In this document: positions 8,169 to 15,396 of the stretch, one piece after another | How positions within the stretch are numbered: the first letter of the stretch is position 1 | How the letters are laid out: each line of letters starts with the position of its first letter | Assembly: GCA_947630345.1 (NCBI GenBank) | Contig: CANRHF010000027.1 | Coordinates: 1 to 15,396, forward strand | Length of the DNA stretch: 15,396 nucleotides | Direction of reading: 5' to 3' | DNA from: an uncultured Oscillospiraceae bacterium | GTDB lineage: Bacteria; Bacillota; Clostridia; Oscillospirales; Oscillospiraceae | The notes under the pieces: generated by a model | The model's input: only the letters and a program-made list of their open reading frames with translations | Database searches by the model: none | Told to the model about the DNA's origin: nothing | Translations under genes and position numbers: made by a program

Positions 8169-9947
8169 TTATTTTACTTTCTTTGCCTTTTTGGCGGCCT
8201 TCTTGGCTTCCTTAGCTGCCCGCTTGGCCAGCACTTTCTGGTTTTCAGCCTCAAAGTCCAGGCCCTTCTTGGCGCATTTTTCCTTCAGTTCTTTAATCCG
8301 GTTTTCCTCGGCCTCCTGCGCCTGCAGCGCCCGCTCCTGCTTTTCCAGCACGGACTGGGGGATGTACTCGATGCCCTGGGCTTCGCATTCCTTGCGCTTC
8401 TTTTCCTCCAAGGACCGCTGTACAGTGGGCATATCCCGCTCGATCTTAAAGAAGAACGCGAAGAGGATGAAGAACAGCACTCCGGTGAGCATATTGGCGC
8501 CCTGATAAGAGAAGTTGATCCAGTTGGTGGCTGCCTGGGTCTGATCCGCATACAGAAGGATCTGATCCCCGTCATTGTTGATGAAGGAGCCAACCACTTC
8601 CGGCTGGACGTACTTTGTAACGACCAGACCCAGATTGAACAGCGCCTGGCCGATGCCCTTGGAGAACATCTCCGCGAAGCCGACCACAGCCGCCGTCAGG
8701 CCCTCTACCCGCACGCCCCGGGAGTACTCCACATGGTCGATGGCATCGCCCACGAAAGTGAGCATGGAGTAGATCAGCGCCATAGCGCCAATGGAGTAAA
8801 TAGCAGTGCCGCCATAGATCGCGCCAGTCTGCCCTACGCTCAGAAATGCGGCAAACGCGCCTACCGCCGCAAAAACCGACCCGACAACGATGACCTTGGT
8901 GCGGCCGAACTTTTTGAACAGCGGCAGCAGCAGAAGCAATCCGGGGCCCATGGGCGCCATGGAAATCATGGTGAATTTTGCCTGAATGGATGCGTATTCG
9001 CCGTAGGCGTTGCCGTTGACCACCCAGCCACTGTAATAGACCTGGGCGACGCTTCGCATGGCGTTGAGCACCTGATAGATCAGGATCATCAGGATCAGCA
9101 TGATCCAGTATTTATCCCGAATGCACGCCTTGAACTGCTCGACAAAGGAGGCTTCCTTCACCAGCGTCTGGCCCTGGGGCTGGCCGGTCACACCGTACTG
9201 ATTGCGGCGCTCCTCTGTGATCCGCTCCCGGGTGAAGAAGTACTGCACGAAGGTCAGCGGTACGGCGATGCAGCACATCACCGCCATGCAGACCAGATAT
9301 CCATCCCGGGTGTTGCCTACCATGCCGCTGATGGCGGTAAGAATGGTGGGGAACAGGATAGAAATAATGCCGGTGCCGATATTTTTCGTGATCTGGCCGG
9401 CCATGGAGTTGTTTTTCCGCTGCTGGAAATTCCGGGTAGACAGCGCAGCGGTCAACTCATAAGACATATACCACATGGTATAGCCCACGGAGTAGAACAG
9501 ATTGTAGGCCACAATGATCCAAATCGCCATGACCACCGGGTTGGAAAACGGAATCCAGAACAGCATCATCAGGCTGACGACCATGATGGGCAAGCTCAGG
9601 ATCAGCCAGGGGCGGAGCTTACCCTGGCGGCAGGTGGTGTTATCCAGGACCTTGGCCATCAAAACATTGGTGATGGCATCCAGGATCTTGGAGAACAGGG
9701 GGAACAGGACCATAAAAGTGCCGATCCAGAGCCCCATACTGGAGGTGAAGCCCAGAACGTCGGTCAGATACTGGTTGAAGTAACTGTTGACGATGGATTG
9801 CAGCAGCATGGCTCCGAAGGGACCGGCCACATAGCCCAGCCACAGCTCTTTTTTGCCTACGTTGGCGGATGTAATGCGGGTGTTCCAGAAGCTGCCCCGA
9901 AAGGCATTTTCAAGAAGCCCATTTTTGGTTTTCGTCGGTTCTGACAT
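8169..9947 (-). CDS. GPH-family sugar transporter C with extended C-terminal tail
   Basis: A 592-residue MelB-like transporter with about 12 hydrophobic segments. It has the signature SKILDAITN (D90, N94) and LDNTTCRQGKLRPW, and YTMWYMSYEL where MelB has Asp124 (here Tyr). After the last membrane segment comes a charged tail of about 85 residues, with GIEYIP (525-530), IKELKEKCAKKGLDFEAEN and an Ala/Lys repeat-like end. This tail is strikingly conserved with transporters A and D, although the membrane part is more distant (roughly half identical by eye). The ATG at 9947 follows GGAGAG with suitable spacing. The gene appears monocistronic within the window: it starts in the AT-rich divergent region and ends against the hairpin at 8121-8158. 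There is no adjacent glycosidase on its strand, so its substrate is open. Confidence 0.93.
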   Translation of the reverse strand: MSEPTKTKNGLLENAFRGSFWNTRITSANVGKKELWLGYVAGPFGAMLLQSIVNSYFNQYLTDVLGFTSSMGLWIGTFMVLFPLFSKILDAITNVLMAKVLDNTTCRQGKLRPWLILSLPIMVVSLMMLFWIPFSNPVVMAIWIIVAYNLFYSVGYTMWYMSYELTAALSTRNFQQRKNNSMAGQITKNIGTGIISILFPTILTAISGMVGNTRDGYLVCMAVMCCIAVPLTFVQYFFTRERITEERRNQYGVTGQPQGQTLVKEASFVEQFKACIRDKYWIMLILMILIYQVLNAMRSVAQVYYSGWVVNGNAYGEYASIQAKFTMISMAPMGPGLLLLLPLFKKFGRTKVIVVGSVFAAVGAFAAFLSVGQTGAIYGGTAIYSIGAMALIYSMLTFVGDAIDHVEYSRGVRVEGLTAAVVGFAEMFSKGIGQALFNLGLVVTKYVQPEVVGSFINNDGDQILLYADQTQAATNWINFSYQGANMLTGVLFFILFAFFFKIERDMPTVQRSLEEKKRKECEAQGIEYIPQSVLEKQERALQAQEAEENRIKELKEKCAKKGLDFEAENQKVLAKRAAKEAKKAAKKAKKVK

Positions 9948-10264
9948 AATGCTCTCCTTCCTTTTTCTTTTCTTATTGTAAGATCCGGTTAGATTTTGGA
10001 GCTTACAAGCTTATGATACCGCGCCGCGATTCTTTTGAAAATTCAAAATTTAGTTATTCTATTCATTAATTAGATAAATTAAAAAACAGAACAATTTTAC
10101 AAATAATTAAGCAAATATGTGGATATCATGCTTTTTCGTATCCCTTACAGCTGATTTGTTCACCTACCCGCCCGCCAAAGACAGTCGAGATTCATTCCAA
10201 CTCTTGACCAAGACAGACGTCTATCCTTCTTTACAATTCTGGAAAGGCATTGGAGGTTGTTACC
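9948..10264. other. AT-rich divergent intergenic region, probable promoters
   Basis: No convincing gene is seen in this 317-bp stretch. It is much more AT-rich (especially 10020-10130) than its surroundings and lies between divergently transcribed transporter C and the SDR gene, so it should hold promoters for both. Visible elements are an inverted repeat at 10033-10048, AGCTT-AC-AAGCT near 10000, the 8-bp palindrome AGACGTCT at 10215-10222, and TTGACC (10204-10209). The last has a TACAAT 22 bp downstream, a spacing too long for a confident promoter call. Confidence 0.6.
10033..10048. promoter_or_regulatory. Inverted repeat, possible operator
   Basis: TTTTGAA-AA-TTCAAAA is an inverted repeat with 7-bp arms about 86 bp upstream of the transporter C start. 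Its place in a divergent promoter region suggests a regulator site. Its low complexity in AT-rich DNA means it could arise by chance. Confidence 0.35.
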
Positions 10265-11257
10265 ATGATTGAGCAGTATTTTATCACCGGAGCAACAGAC
10301 TTTTTGGGCAGTACATTGACCAAAGCGCTCGTTGACAGAGGAAAAAAGGTAGTTGGCCTGCGGCTACCACAGGACCAAAGCAAACTGCTTTCTGGGGTGG
10401 AGTATCGGACCGGAGATATCACGGAGCCCGATACGCTTGGAGATTTCCTGGCGGGTGCCGATGGCCAGTCGGCGGTCCTCATCCATTGCGCGGGGCTGGT
10501 CTCCATTGGGTCGGGGCAAGAGGAGCGGGTCCGGAAGGTCAATGTGGAAGGAACAAAAAACCTTGTTGACCTGGCAATGCGGAACAATATCGGCAGGTTC
10601 ATCTATGTTAGTTCCGTTCACGCCATTCGTGAGCAGCCGGACGGCATGGTAATCCGGGAGACCTTGCATTTTTCCCCGGATGAGATCATCGGTTCTTACG
10701 GAAAAAGCAAAGCAGAGGCGACCGCCTATGTGCTGAATGCCTCGATGCACGGTCTAAATGCGACGGTCGTGCATCCTTCCGGAATGATCGGTCCCGGAGA
10801 TCTGACCGGCGGCTATATGACGGAAACGATCCGGGCGTTTTTGAAAGGCGGCTTTCCGGTCGCGATCGAGGGGGGATATGACTTTGCGGATGTACGGGAT
10901 GTAGCGGAGGGGATCATTCAATGCGTAGAACACGGAAAATCGGGAGAGACTTACATTCTGTCCAACCGGTATATTACCGTGAAAGAGATTTTTGAATGCC
11001 TCAGCGCATTCAAAGGGATCCCCCGGGCATACAAAGCCATTCCTTTGAAACCTTTGATCCTATTTGCGCCGCTGCTTGAGTGGGCAGCGAAAAAGCTGGG
11101 GCTTCCAAAGCTGCTTACGCCGTATTCCCTTTATACCTTGGGTAGCAACGGGCACTTCAGCCATGAAAAGGCGGACAGAGAGCTTGGCTATTCAGTGTGT
11201 CCCCTGGAGCAGACCTTGATCGATACGGCAAAATGGCTGGTAAACGGTACTCCGTAA
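10265..11257 (+). CDS. Extended SDR NAD(P)-dependent epimerase/reductase-like protein
   Basis: A 330-residue protein of the extended short-chain dehydrogenase/reductase superfamily, close in style to NAD-dependent epimerases and dihydroflavonol-4-reductase-like enzymes. The Rossmann start is YFITGATDFLG (5-15): the usual GxxGxxG has Asp12 in place of the middle glycine. Other motifs are DIT (51-53), the CAG segment (75-77), VNVEGTKNL (92-100), the catalytic SS (116-117) and YGKSK (Y145, K149), and VHPSGMIGPGD. The C-terminal part holds the substrate domain (about 170-330). No signal peptide is seen. ATG 10265 has GGAGG 8 nt upstream; the TTG at 10250 overlaps that site and is rejected. The next gene starts 45 bp downstream on the same strand, so the two are probably co-transcribed. 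The substrate is not evident. A role in modifying an aglycone or sugar would fit the neighbourhood but is speculative. Confidence 0.9.
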   Translation: MIEQYFITGATDFLGSTLTKALVDRGKKVVGLRLPQDQSKLLSGVEYRTGDITEPDTLGDFLAGADGQSAVLIHCAGLVSIGSGQEERVRKVNVEGTKNLVDLAMRNNIGRFIYVSSVHAIREQPDGMVIRETLHFSPDEIIGSYGKSKAEATAYVLNASMHGLNATVVHPSGMIGPGDLTGGYMTETIRAFLKGGFPVAIEGGYDFADVRDVAEGIIQCVEHGKSGETYILSNRYITVKEIFECLSAFKGIPRAYKAIPLKPLILFAPLLEWAAKKLGLPKLLTPYSLYTLGSNGHFSHEKADRELGYSVCPLEQTLIDTAKWLVNGTP

Positions 11258-11302
11258 AAATCTAAACATTCGCATGTTGCACATTACTTGGAGGTATTTG
11301 AA

Positions 11303-13006
11303 ATGAAAGGCAAAAAAGAAAAAACCAAAATGAGGTTCAGATGGTGGCAGATCATAATGATCATTTTGGCTGCGGTCATCACATTTATGGTTGTCGCTGG
11401 TGTCATTGGTTACAGCATCTCTCGTGCCCGGCGGGGAAATATCTATGTCTATACCCAGGAGGTGCGGCAGATCAAGGACCCGGAGGGATTCGGTACCGTG
11501 GAGGTCTTTACAATGCCCTTAGACCCTGCGGTCCCGGTGGATCGTGCCTGCTACACGCCTTCCGGCAGAGTCCTTTTAAGTTATGACGAAGGCCAAGACA
11601 CCGTGATCTGTACCATGAACGATGACGGCACCGCCTGTTTAGAGCTGTTCCGCGGAAAGGTGCCAGGAAAATACCGGCTGATGCTTTGCCAGGACAATGC
11701 TAGGGTGCTTCTGGGCGATGCCATGCTGGAGTGCCCTGAAGGACAAACGCTGGATACCTGCGCCCCAGGCGCCGCCATATTGATCCCCGTGGAGTTTCCC
11801 GCTGCATTTGCTGACGATCCCGCTGTGACCAGCAAATGGACGGAGATCATTTTTTCACCTGACGGCCAATATATCGCTTGGACCATCCGACGCAGTGACT
11901 GCGGAGCTGCTAACGCCATTGGACGGCTGGTGCGCTATGATGACCGCTATGTAATCGAGGACGCCAAATACATCAGCGCCATGAATGCATATTCCCCGGA
12001 CCCGGAGCATGATGGCCAGCTTCTTTACAGTCCTGTTATCGGCGGCGAGGTCAAGCAATTTGTCCACGGCGGGGCGGCAATTTCCTTAGTGGGCGCTGAT
12101 CCCTGCGGTATGGGAGATTCTGTCATACAAGATATTGCCACCGGCGAGGTCCTTCAGGTGACCCACTGCCCAGGTTATGACGAAACGACCCTGCTGTCCC
12201 CTGACGAGAAGCTGGGTATTGTCATGACCAGCCGCTTTTCTAAGTCTTCCGATCTGGCCGTGCTGGGCCTGGTTCCCAGGCCCTACGGTGACCCACTTCA
12301 CAACATCATGGCCCAGATCTATATGTATAGCATCACAGGTGTTCGCAGCTCGCGCCAGGGCAATATCGGTCCGGCGCTCATCGATATGGCACGTTCCATG
12401 GAGGAGCCCGGCTATGTCGGAGTGGATCTTAGCGACCCGGAGGGGAACTGGGTGTACCACTCTCCCATGTCCTGGAAGAATGACAGTACGCGCGCAATGT
12501 GGATGGAGCGGCAGCGAAATGGAAACGGCATCCGCATCCAGATCGTCTCGCTGCCGGAATACCAGCCCGGTCCTCCGGTGGCGACGGTGGAAACGCCCCA
12601 GGCTGGTGATTACGGCGATACCTCGATCGGAGATCCCACTGTTCACGGCAGGATTCCGGGTAAGGTTTCCGGGTATGCGGAGATTACCAAGGAGAGCGGG
12701 TTTCTGGGCGTAACGACTGTGACGGTCACCTATGAGAATTACAGCGACGACGGCAGGTATTATTTCAACGGCACGGAGCGCTCCAGCGGTTCCGTCATAA
12801 CGGCTACCAGCTACACTTCCCATATCCGCGTGACCAATGCGGACGGAAAGGAGCTTGGCGGCATGGATGTGGAGCTTCGTTTTAGTGCGGCATACCGGCT
12901 TTCTTCCATATTTAAGGGTGCCACGCCAGAGCTGGATCTGAGCCAAAGCTCCGGTACCGCCACATGGGACACGGTCACGGAAGATATTTCCGTTCTTGCC
13001 CCGTGA
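11303..13006 (+). CDS. Membrane-anchored extracytoplasmic protein with propeller-like repeats
   Basis: A 567-residue protein of unrecognised specific function. A basic, Lys-rich N-terminus (1-13) precedes one hydrophobic segment (about 16-37), which should act as a signal anchor leaving the rest outside. The middle has strand-rich repeats of the PD40/TolB beta-propeller kind: YTPSGRVLLSYDEG (84-97), FSPDGQYIAWTIRR (184-197) and LSPDEKLGIVMTS (298-310). A C-terminal beta-sandwich-like region follows (about 455-535, TVTVTYENYSDDGRYYFNG). No catalytic motif is recognised, so binding or sensing of a surface ligand is as likely as enzymatic activity. ATG 11303 has GGAGG 8 nt upstream; the TTG at 11288 is rejected. 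It lies 45 bp after the SDR gene with no hairpin between, and a strong hairpin ends the unit, so the two genes form an operon. Confidence 0.82.
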   Translation: MKGKKEKTKMRFRWWQIIMIILAAVITFMVVAGVIGYSISRARRGNIYVYTQEVRQIKDPEGFGTVEVFTMPLDPAVPVDRACYTPSGRVLLSYDEGQDTVICTMNDDGTACLELFRGKVPGKYRLMLCQDNARVLLGDAMLECPEGQTLDTCAPGAAILIPVEFPAAFADDPAVTSKWTEIIFSPDGQYIAWTIRRSDCGAANAIGRLVRYDDRYVIEDAKYISAMNAYSPDPEHDGQLLYSPVIGGEVKQFVHGGAAISLVGADPCGMGDSVIQDIATGEVLQVTHCPGYDETTLLSPDEKLGIVMTSRFSKSSDLAVLGLVPRPYGDPLHNIMAQIYMYSITGVRSSRQGNIGPALIDMARSMEEPGYVGVDLSDPEGNWVYHSPMSWKNDSTRAMWMERQRNGNGIRIQIVSLPEYQPGPPVATVETPQAGDYGDTSIGDPTVHGRIPGKVSGYAEITKESGFLGVTTVTVTYENYSDDGRYYFNGTERSSGSVITATSYTSHIRVTNADGKELGGMDVELRFSAAYRLSSIFKGATPELDLSQSSGTATWDTVTEDISVLAP

Positions 13007-13023
13007 CAGGTAAATAGAACGAA

Positions 13024-13061
13024 CCCCGGTAAAAGCGGCACATTTCCTGCTTTTACCGGGG
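13024..13061 (+). terminator. Rho-independent terminator of the SDR/propeller operon
   Basis: CCCCGGTAAAAGC (13024-13036) pairs perfectly with GCTTTTACCGGGG (13049-13061) across a 12-nt loop, followed by CTTTCT. It begins 17 bp after the stop of the plus-strand gene. The convergent transporter D ends at 13133, and its transcript would also meet this hairpin, with a T-rich stretch beyond it on that strand, so it may serve both directions. Confidence 0.8.
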
Positions 13062-13132
13062 CTTTCTATAACAGATTCTTTCTCCACCAAAATCGGTGCT
13101 TCCGCAGACGCCAGGGGTGATAGACTGGACCG

Positions 13133-14908
13133 TTACCTGCTTTTAATGGTTCTTCCTCTTGGCCTTCTGTGCTCTTTCTTTGCGCGTTTGCTCAAAACCT
13201 TATTGTTCTCCGTCTCAAAGTCCAGGCCTTTCCGGGCACAACGCTCTTTTAACTCCCGGATACGGGTCTCCTCCGCCAGGCGCTCCTGCTCTGCAATTTC
13301 CAGACGTTCCTGTTCGTCAGCCGGAATGTACTCGATACCCAAGGCGGCGCACTCCGCGACCTTTCGTTCCTGAAGCTCTTTTGAAACTTTTGGAAGATAC
13401 TTTTCCAAATCGAAGATGAAGAGAAATACGACAAACATCATCACACCAATGATGATATAGCTCCCTTGATATGCAAAATTGATCCATGTCGTAGCGGCGG
13501 CCGTTTGATCTGCATACAGCGGGATGTTATCTGTGGAAATCCCGATCTGCTGAGGCTGTGTATAGCCTGACAACATCAGTCCCAAATTGAATAGGCCCTG
13601 CGCGATTCCGACGCCGATCATCATGCCCGCACTGGTAAATCCACCTGTCAGGCCGTCACAACGGACACCTGTTTTCCATTCCACATGGTCAATGACGTCT
13701 CCCATATAAGAGGTGATCACATACGCGACACCGATGTTGCCGATGCCGCCCAATGCGGTGCCTATGTAAATCATCATTCTGCTTCCTGCATTCATAAACG
13801 CGAACACGGAGCCCAGCGCAACAAGGATCGATCCGCCCCAAATACAGGTGCGCCGTCCAAATTTCTTCATAAGCGGCAGCAGCAGCAAGATGCCGGGTCC
13901 CATAGGCGACAGTGCGATCATTTGAAAGCTCGCCTGAATGGTAGCAAACTGACCATAGGCATTGCCCTGCACGACCCATCCGGAATAATAGACCAGGGAA
14001 ATGTTTCTCATATTTGCCAAGATCTGCTGGACGATCATGACCAGAACAAAACTGATCCAGTACTTGTCCTGGACACATGCCTTGAGCTGTTCAAGCAGAG
14101 ACGCTTCCCGTTGCGATTCGGTAAGCAGTGACTTTCCAGTTGAATCTTTGATACCGGTCATATTCCGGCGTTCTTCCGTCACCCGCTCACGGGTATAGAA
14201 ATACTGAACAAAAGCCAACGGAATCGCCAGGAGCGCAATTGCCGACATACATACGAAGTAGCCCTTTGCGTTATCGCCGTTTAGAGCCGCCGTTGCAGCG
14301 GAAAGTACCATTGGGAACAGGATCGATGCCAAACCGGTCCCAACATTCAGCGTAATCCGGTCCGCCATGGCATTGTTTTTCCGCTGATTCACATTTCTTG
14401 TAGACAGTGCGGAGGACAGCTCCTTGGACATATTCCACATGGTGTAGGCGACACAGTAGTATAGGTTATAGGAAATAACGACCCATACCGCCTGCGCAAC
14501 TGGATTACTTACCGGAATCCAGAACATGAGAATAATACTGATCGCAACAACCGGCGCGGAAATAATCATCCATGGCCGGACCTTGCCCTGTCGGCAGGTG
14601 GTATGGTCGATGACCCAGCACATGACCATGTTTGTTACGGCATCTAATATTTTGGAAATTACCGGGAAAAGCACCATGAATGTGGCGATCCATGCCGCCC
14701 TGTCAACTGTAAACCCGATAATGTCTGTAAGATACTGGTTAAAATAACTGTTTACAACAGATTGGCCCAGCAGCATTCCGTATGGTCCGATGACATAGCC
14801 CAACCACATTTCTTTTTTAGTCGTGTTGGCGGATGTGATCCGAGAGTTCCATTTCGGACTGCTGAAGGCATTCGCAAGCAGTCCACGTCTTTCTTTTACA
14901 GCATTCAT
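13133..14908 (-). CDS. GPH-family sugar transporter D with extended C-terminal tail
   Basis: A 591-residue MelB-like transporter with about 12 hydrophobic segments. The signature is SKILDAVTN (D89, N93) with IDHTTCRQGKVRPW, and the Asp124 position is Asn (YTMWNMSKEL). It matches transporter A nearly residue for residue over the first 230 positions (about three quarters identical by eye). They differ mainly in the segment after TEERRN and at the extreme C-terminus. The charged tail has GIEYIP (524-529) and IRELKERCARKGLDFETEN, then a shorter basic end. Its DNA has visibly more A/T at third codon positions than transporter A, so the pair may have been acquired separately or have diverged for some time. 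The ATG at 14908 follows AGGAGGA by 5 nt. It lies 22 bp after the hydrolase-like gene, so the two are co-transcribed, and the substrate is probably linked to that enzyme. Confidence 0.94.
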   Translation of the reverse strand: MNAVKERRGLLANAFSSPKWNSRITSANTTKKEMWLGYVIGPYGMLLGQSVVNSYFNQYLTDIIGFTVDRAAWIATFMVLFPVISKILDAVTNMVMCWVIDHTTCRQGKVRPWMIISAPVVAISIILMFWIPVSNPVAQAVWVVISYNLYYCVAYTMWNMSKELSSALSTRNVNQRKNNAMADRITLNVGTGLASILFPMVLSAATAALNGDNAKGYFVCMSAIALLAIPLAFVQYFYTRERVTEERRNMTGIKDSTGKSLLTESQREASLLEQLKACVQDKYWISFVLVMIVQQILANMRNISLVYYSGWVVQGNAYGQFATIQASFQMIALSPMGPGILLLLPLMKKFGRRTCIWGGSILVALGSVFAFMNAGSRMMIYIGTALGGIGNIGVAYVITSYMGDVIDHVEWKTGVRCDGLTGGFTSAGMMIGVGIAQGLFNLGLMLSGYTQPQQIGISTDNIPLYADQTAAATTWINFAYQGSYIIIGVMMFVVFLFIFDLEKYLPKVSKELQERKVAECAALGIEYIPADEQERLEIAEQERLAEETRIRELKERCARKGLDFETENNKVLSKRAKKEHRRPRGRTIKSR

Positions 14909-14930
14909 GGTTCTCCTCCTTACTTTGAAA

Positions 14931-15396
14931 TTATCCGATTAAGCAAGCCGGATTATCGTGGGTCATGATGTACACCTGCCTATGATTGAATCCCCGGTCT
15001 AGCATCGCATCCATAAACATCATCAGGCCCTCCACAGGATATTCAGCCCGAATCTGCCCACGGTCTGTGGAGAGAAATACATTCTCAGCACCCAACTCCC
15101 GAATTGTAAGGGCCATATAATCCGTTGAAACAAGATTGTGCCCAATATCCAGCCAGAGTTTTTCGACCATCGCGCCTTTTTTGACAAAGGCCTTTTGGAC
15201 TTCTATGGGCAGACTCGTACAATTCCAATCCGGGTGGGTCAAGACGCACTTCACACCCATGTCGCAGGCTGCATAGATCACTGCCGCGGATTCCCCAAGA
15301 CTGATATGACCCGTGGCCACCACAGCGCCGTACTGCTTAATTAACTCCAGGATCTCATATACTTCGGGCTTTAGAGTCCCATCTTCATTCAACACT
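14931..15396 (-). CDS. Metal-dependent hydrolase-like protein (DUF6282-like), N-terminus outside the window
   Basis: The C-terminal 154 residues of a protein that enters from the window end. No start is visible: the frame is open through 15396, and the GTG there is internal. The fragment looks like the second half of an amidohydrolase/PHP-like TIM barrel. Beta-strand ends carry likely metal ligands in VVATGHISLGE (H30 of the fragment), VLTHPDW (H54) and VFLSTDRGQ (D111). These motifs recall the DUF6282 family of uncharacterised metal-dependent hydrolases. That assignment is from memory of the motif pattern and is moderately sure. The gene is followed after 22 bp by transporter D, so it likely acts on, or makes, the compound that this transporter handles. 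The substrate is unknown. Confidence 0.75.
   Translation of the reverse strand, partial: VLNEDGTLKPEVYEILELIKQYGAVVATGHISLGESAAVIYAACDMGVKCVLTHPDWNCTSLPIEVQKAFVKKGAMVEKLWLDIGHNLVSTDYMALTIRELGAENVFLSTDRGQIRAEYPVEGLMMFMDAMLDRGFNHRQVYIMTHDNPACLIG

Noticed and set aside
10250..10264. TTG start upstream of the SDR gene (and the equivalent TTG at 11288 for the next gene)
   Set aside because: Both TTG codons overlap the GGAGG ribosome-binding site of the ATG located 15 bp downstream.
1..15396. tRNA, rRNA, CRISPR array, insertion sequence, prophage or defence genes
   Set aside because: No cloverleaf-like sequence, regularly spaced repeats, transposase, integrase or nuclease motifs were found by reading both strands.

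Overview
The window looks like chromosomal accessory carbohydrate-metabolism DNA from a fairly GC-rich, Gram-positive anaerobe, most likely a gut Clostridia member (Oscillospiraceae/Lachnospiraceae type). This is inferred from strong GGAGG ribosome-binding sites, short gaps between genes, domain-inverted GH3 and GH2 glycosidases of a gut-Firmicutes type, and several MelB-like GPH sugar transporters. No rRNA, tRNA, CRISPR array, phage gene or transposase was recognised.

Region 1 (1-6546, minus strand) reads as one operon in the order TetR-family regulator (6546-5977), GPH transporter A (5928-4114), GH3 beta-glycosidase (4032-1543) and GH2 beta-galactosidase-like enzyme (from 1532, running off the window start). 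The gaps are 48, 81 and 10 bp. Neither glycosidase has a signal peptide, so the model is import of an intact glycoside by transporter A and cytoplasmic hydrolysis by the two enzymes, controlled by the TetR protein.

Region 2 (6547-8168) holds a divergent promoter region and transporter B (6692-8104, plus strand). A perfect inverted repeat, GGCAAC-N9-GTTGCC, sits on the -10 box of transporter B and is the best candidate operator for the TetR protein. A perfect 17-bp hairpin separates transporter B from the convergent transporter C (9947-8169).

Region 3 (9948-13132) starts with an AT-rich intergenic stretch of 317 bp. A plus-strand pair follows: an extended SDR NAD(P)-dependent reductase/epimerase with an altered nucleotide-binding motif, and a membrane-anchored extracytoplasmic protein with propeller-like repeats. 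A hairpin terminator closes the pair.

Region 4 (13133-15396, minus strand) has a partial metal-dependent-hydrolase-like gene (DUF6282-like), running off the window end, followed after 22 bp by transporter D, a close paralogue of transporter A.

The most unusual feature is the set of four GPH-type transporters in about 11 kb. Three of them (A, C, D) share a conserved, charged C-terminal cytoplasmic tail of 85-100 residues. It contains a C-x3-G-[IL]-[ED]-[YF] unit twice, exactly 37 residues apart in all three. The acidic residues that form the cation site in MelB are mostly replaced in all four transporters. No obviously new defence or mobile system was seen.
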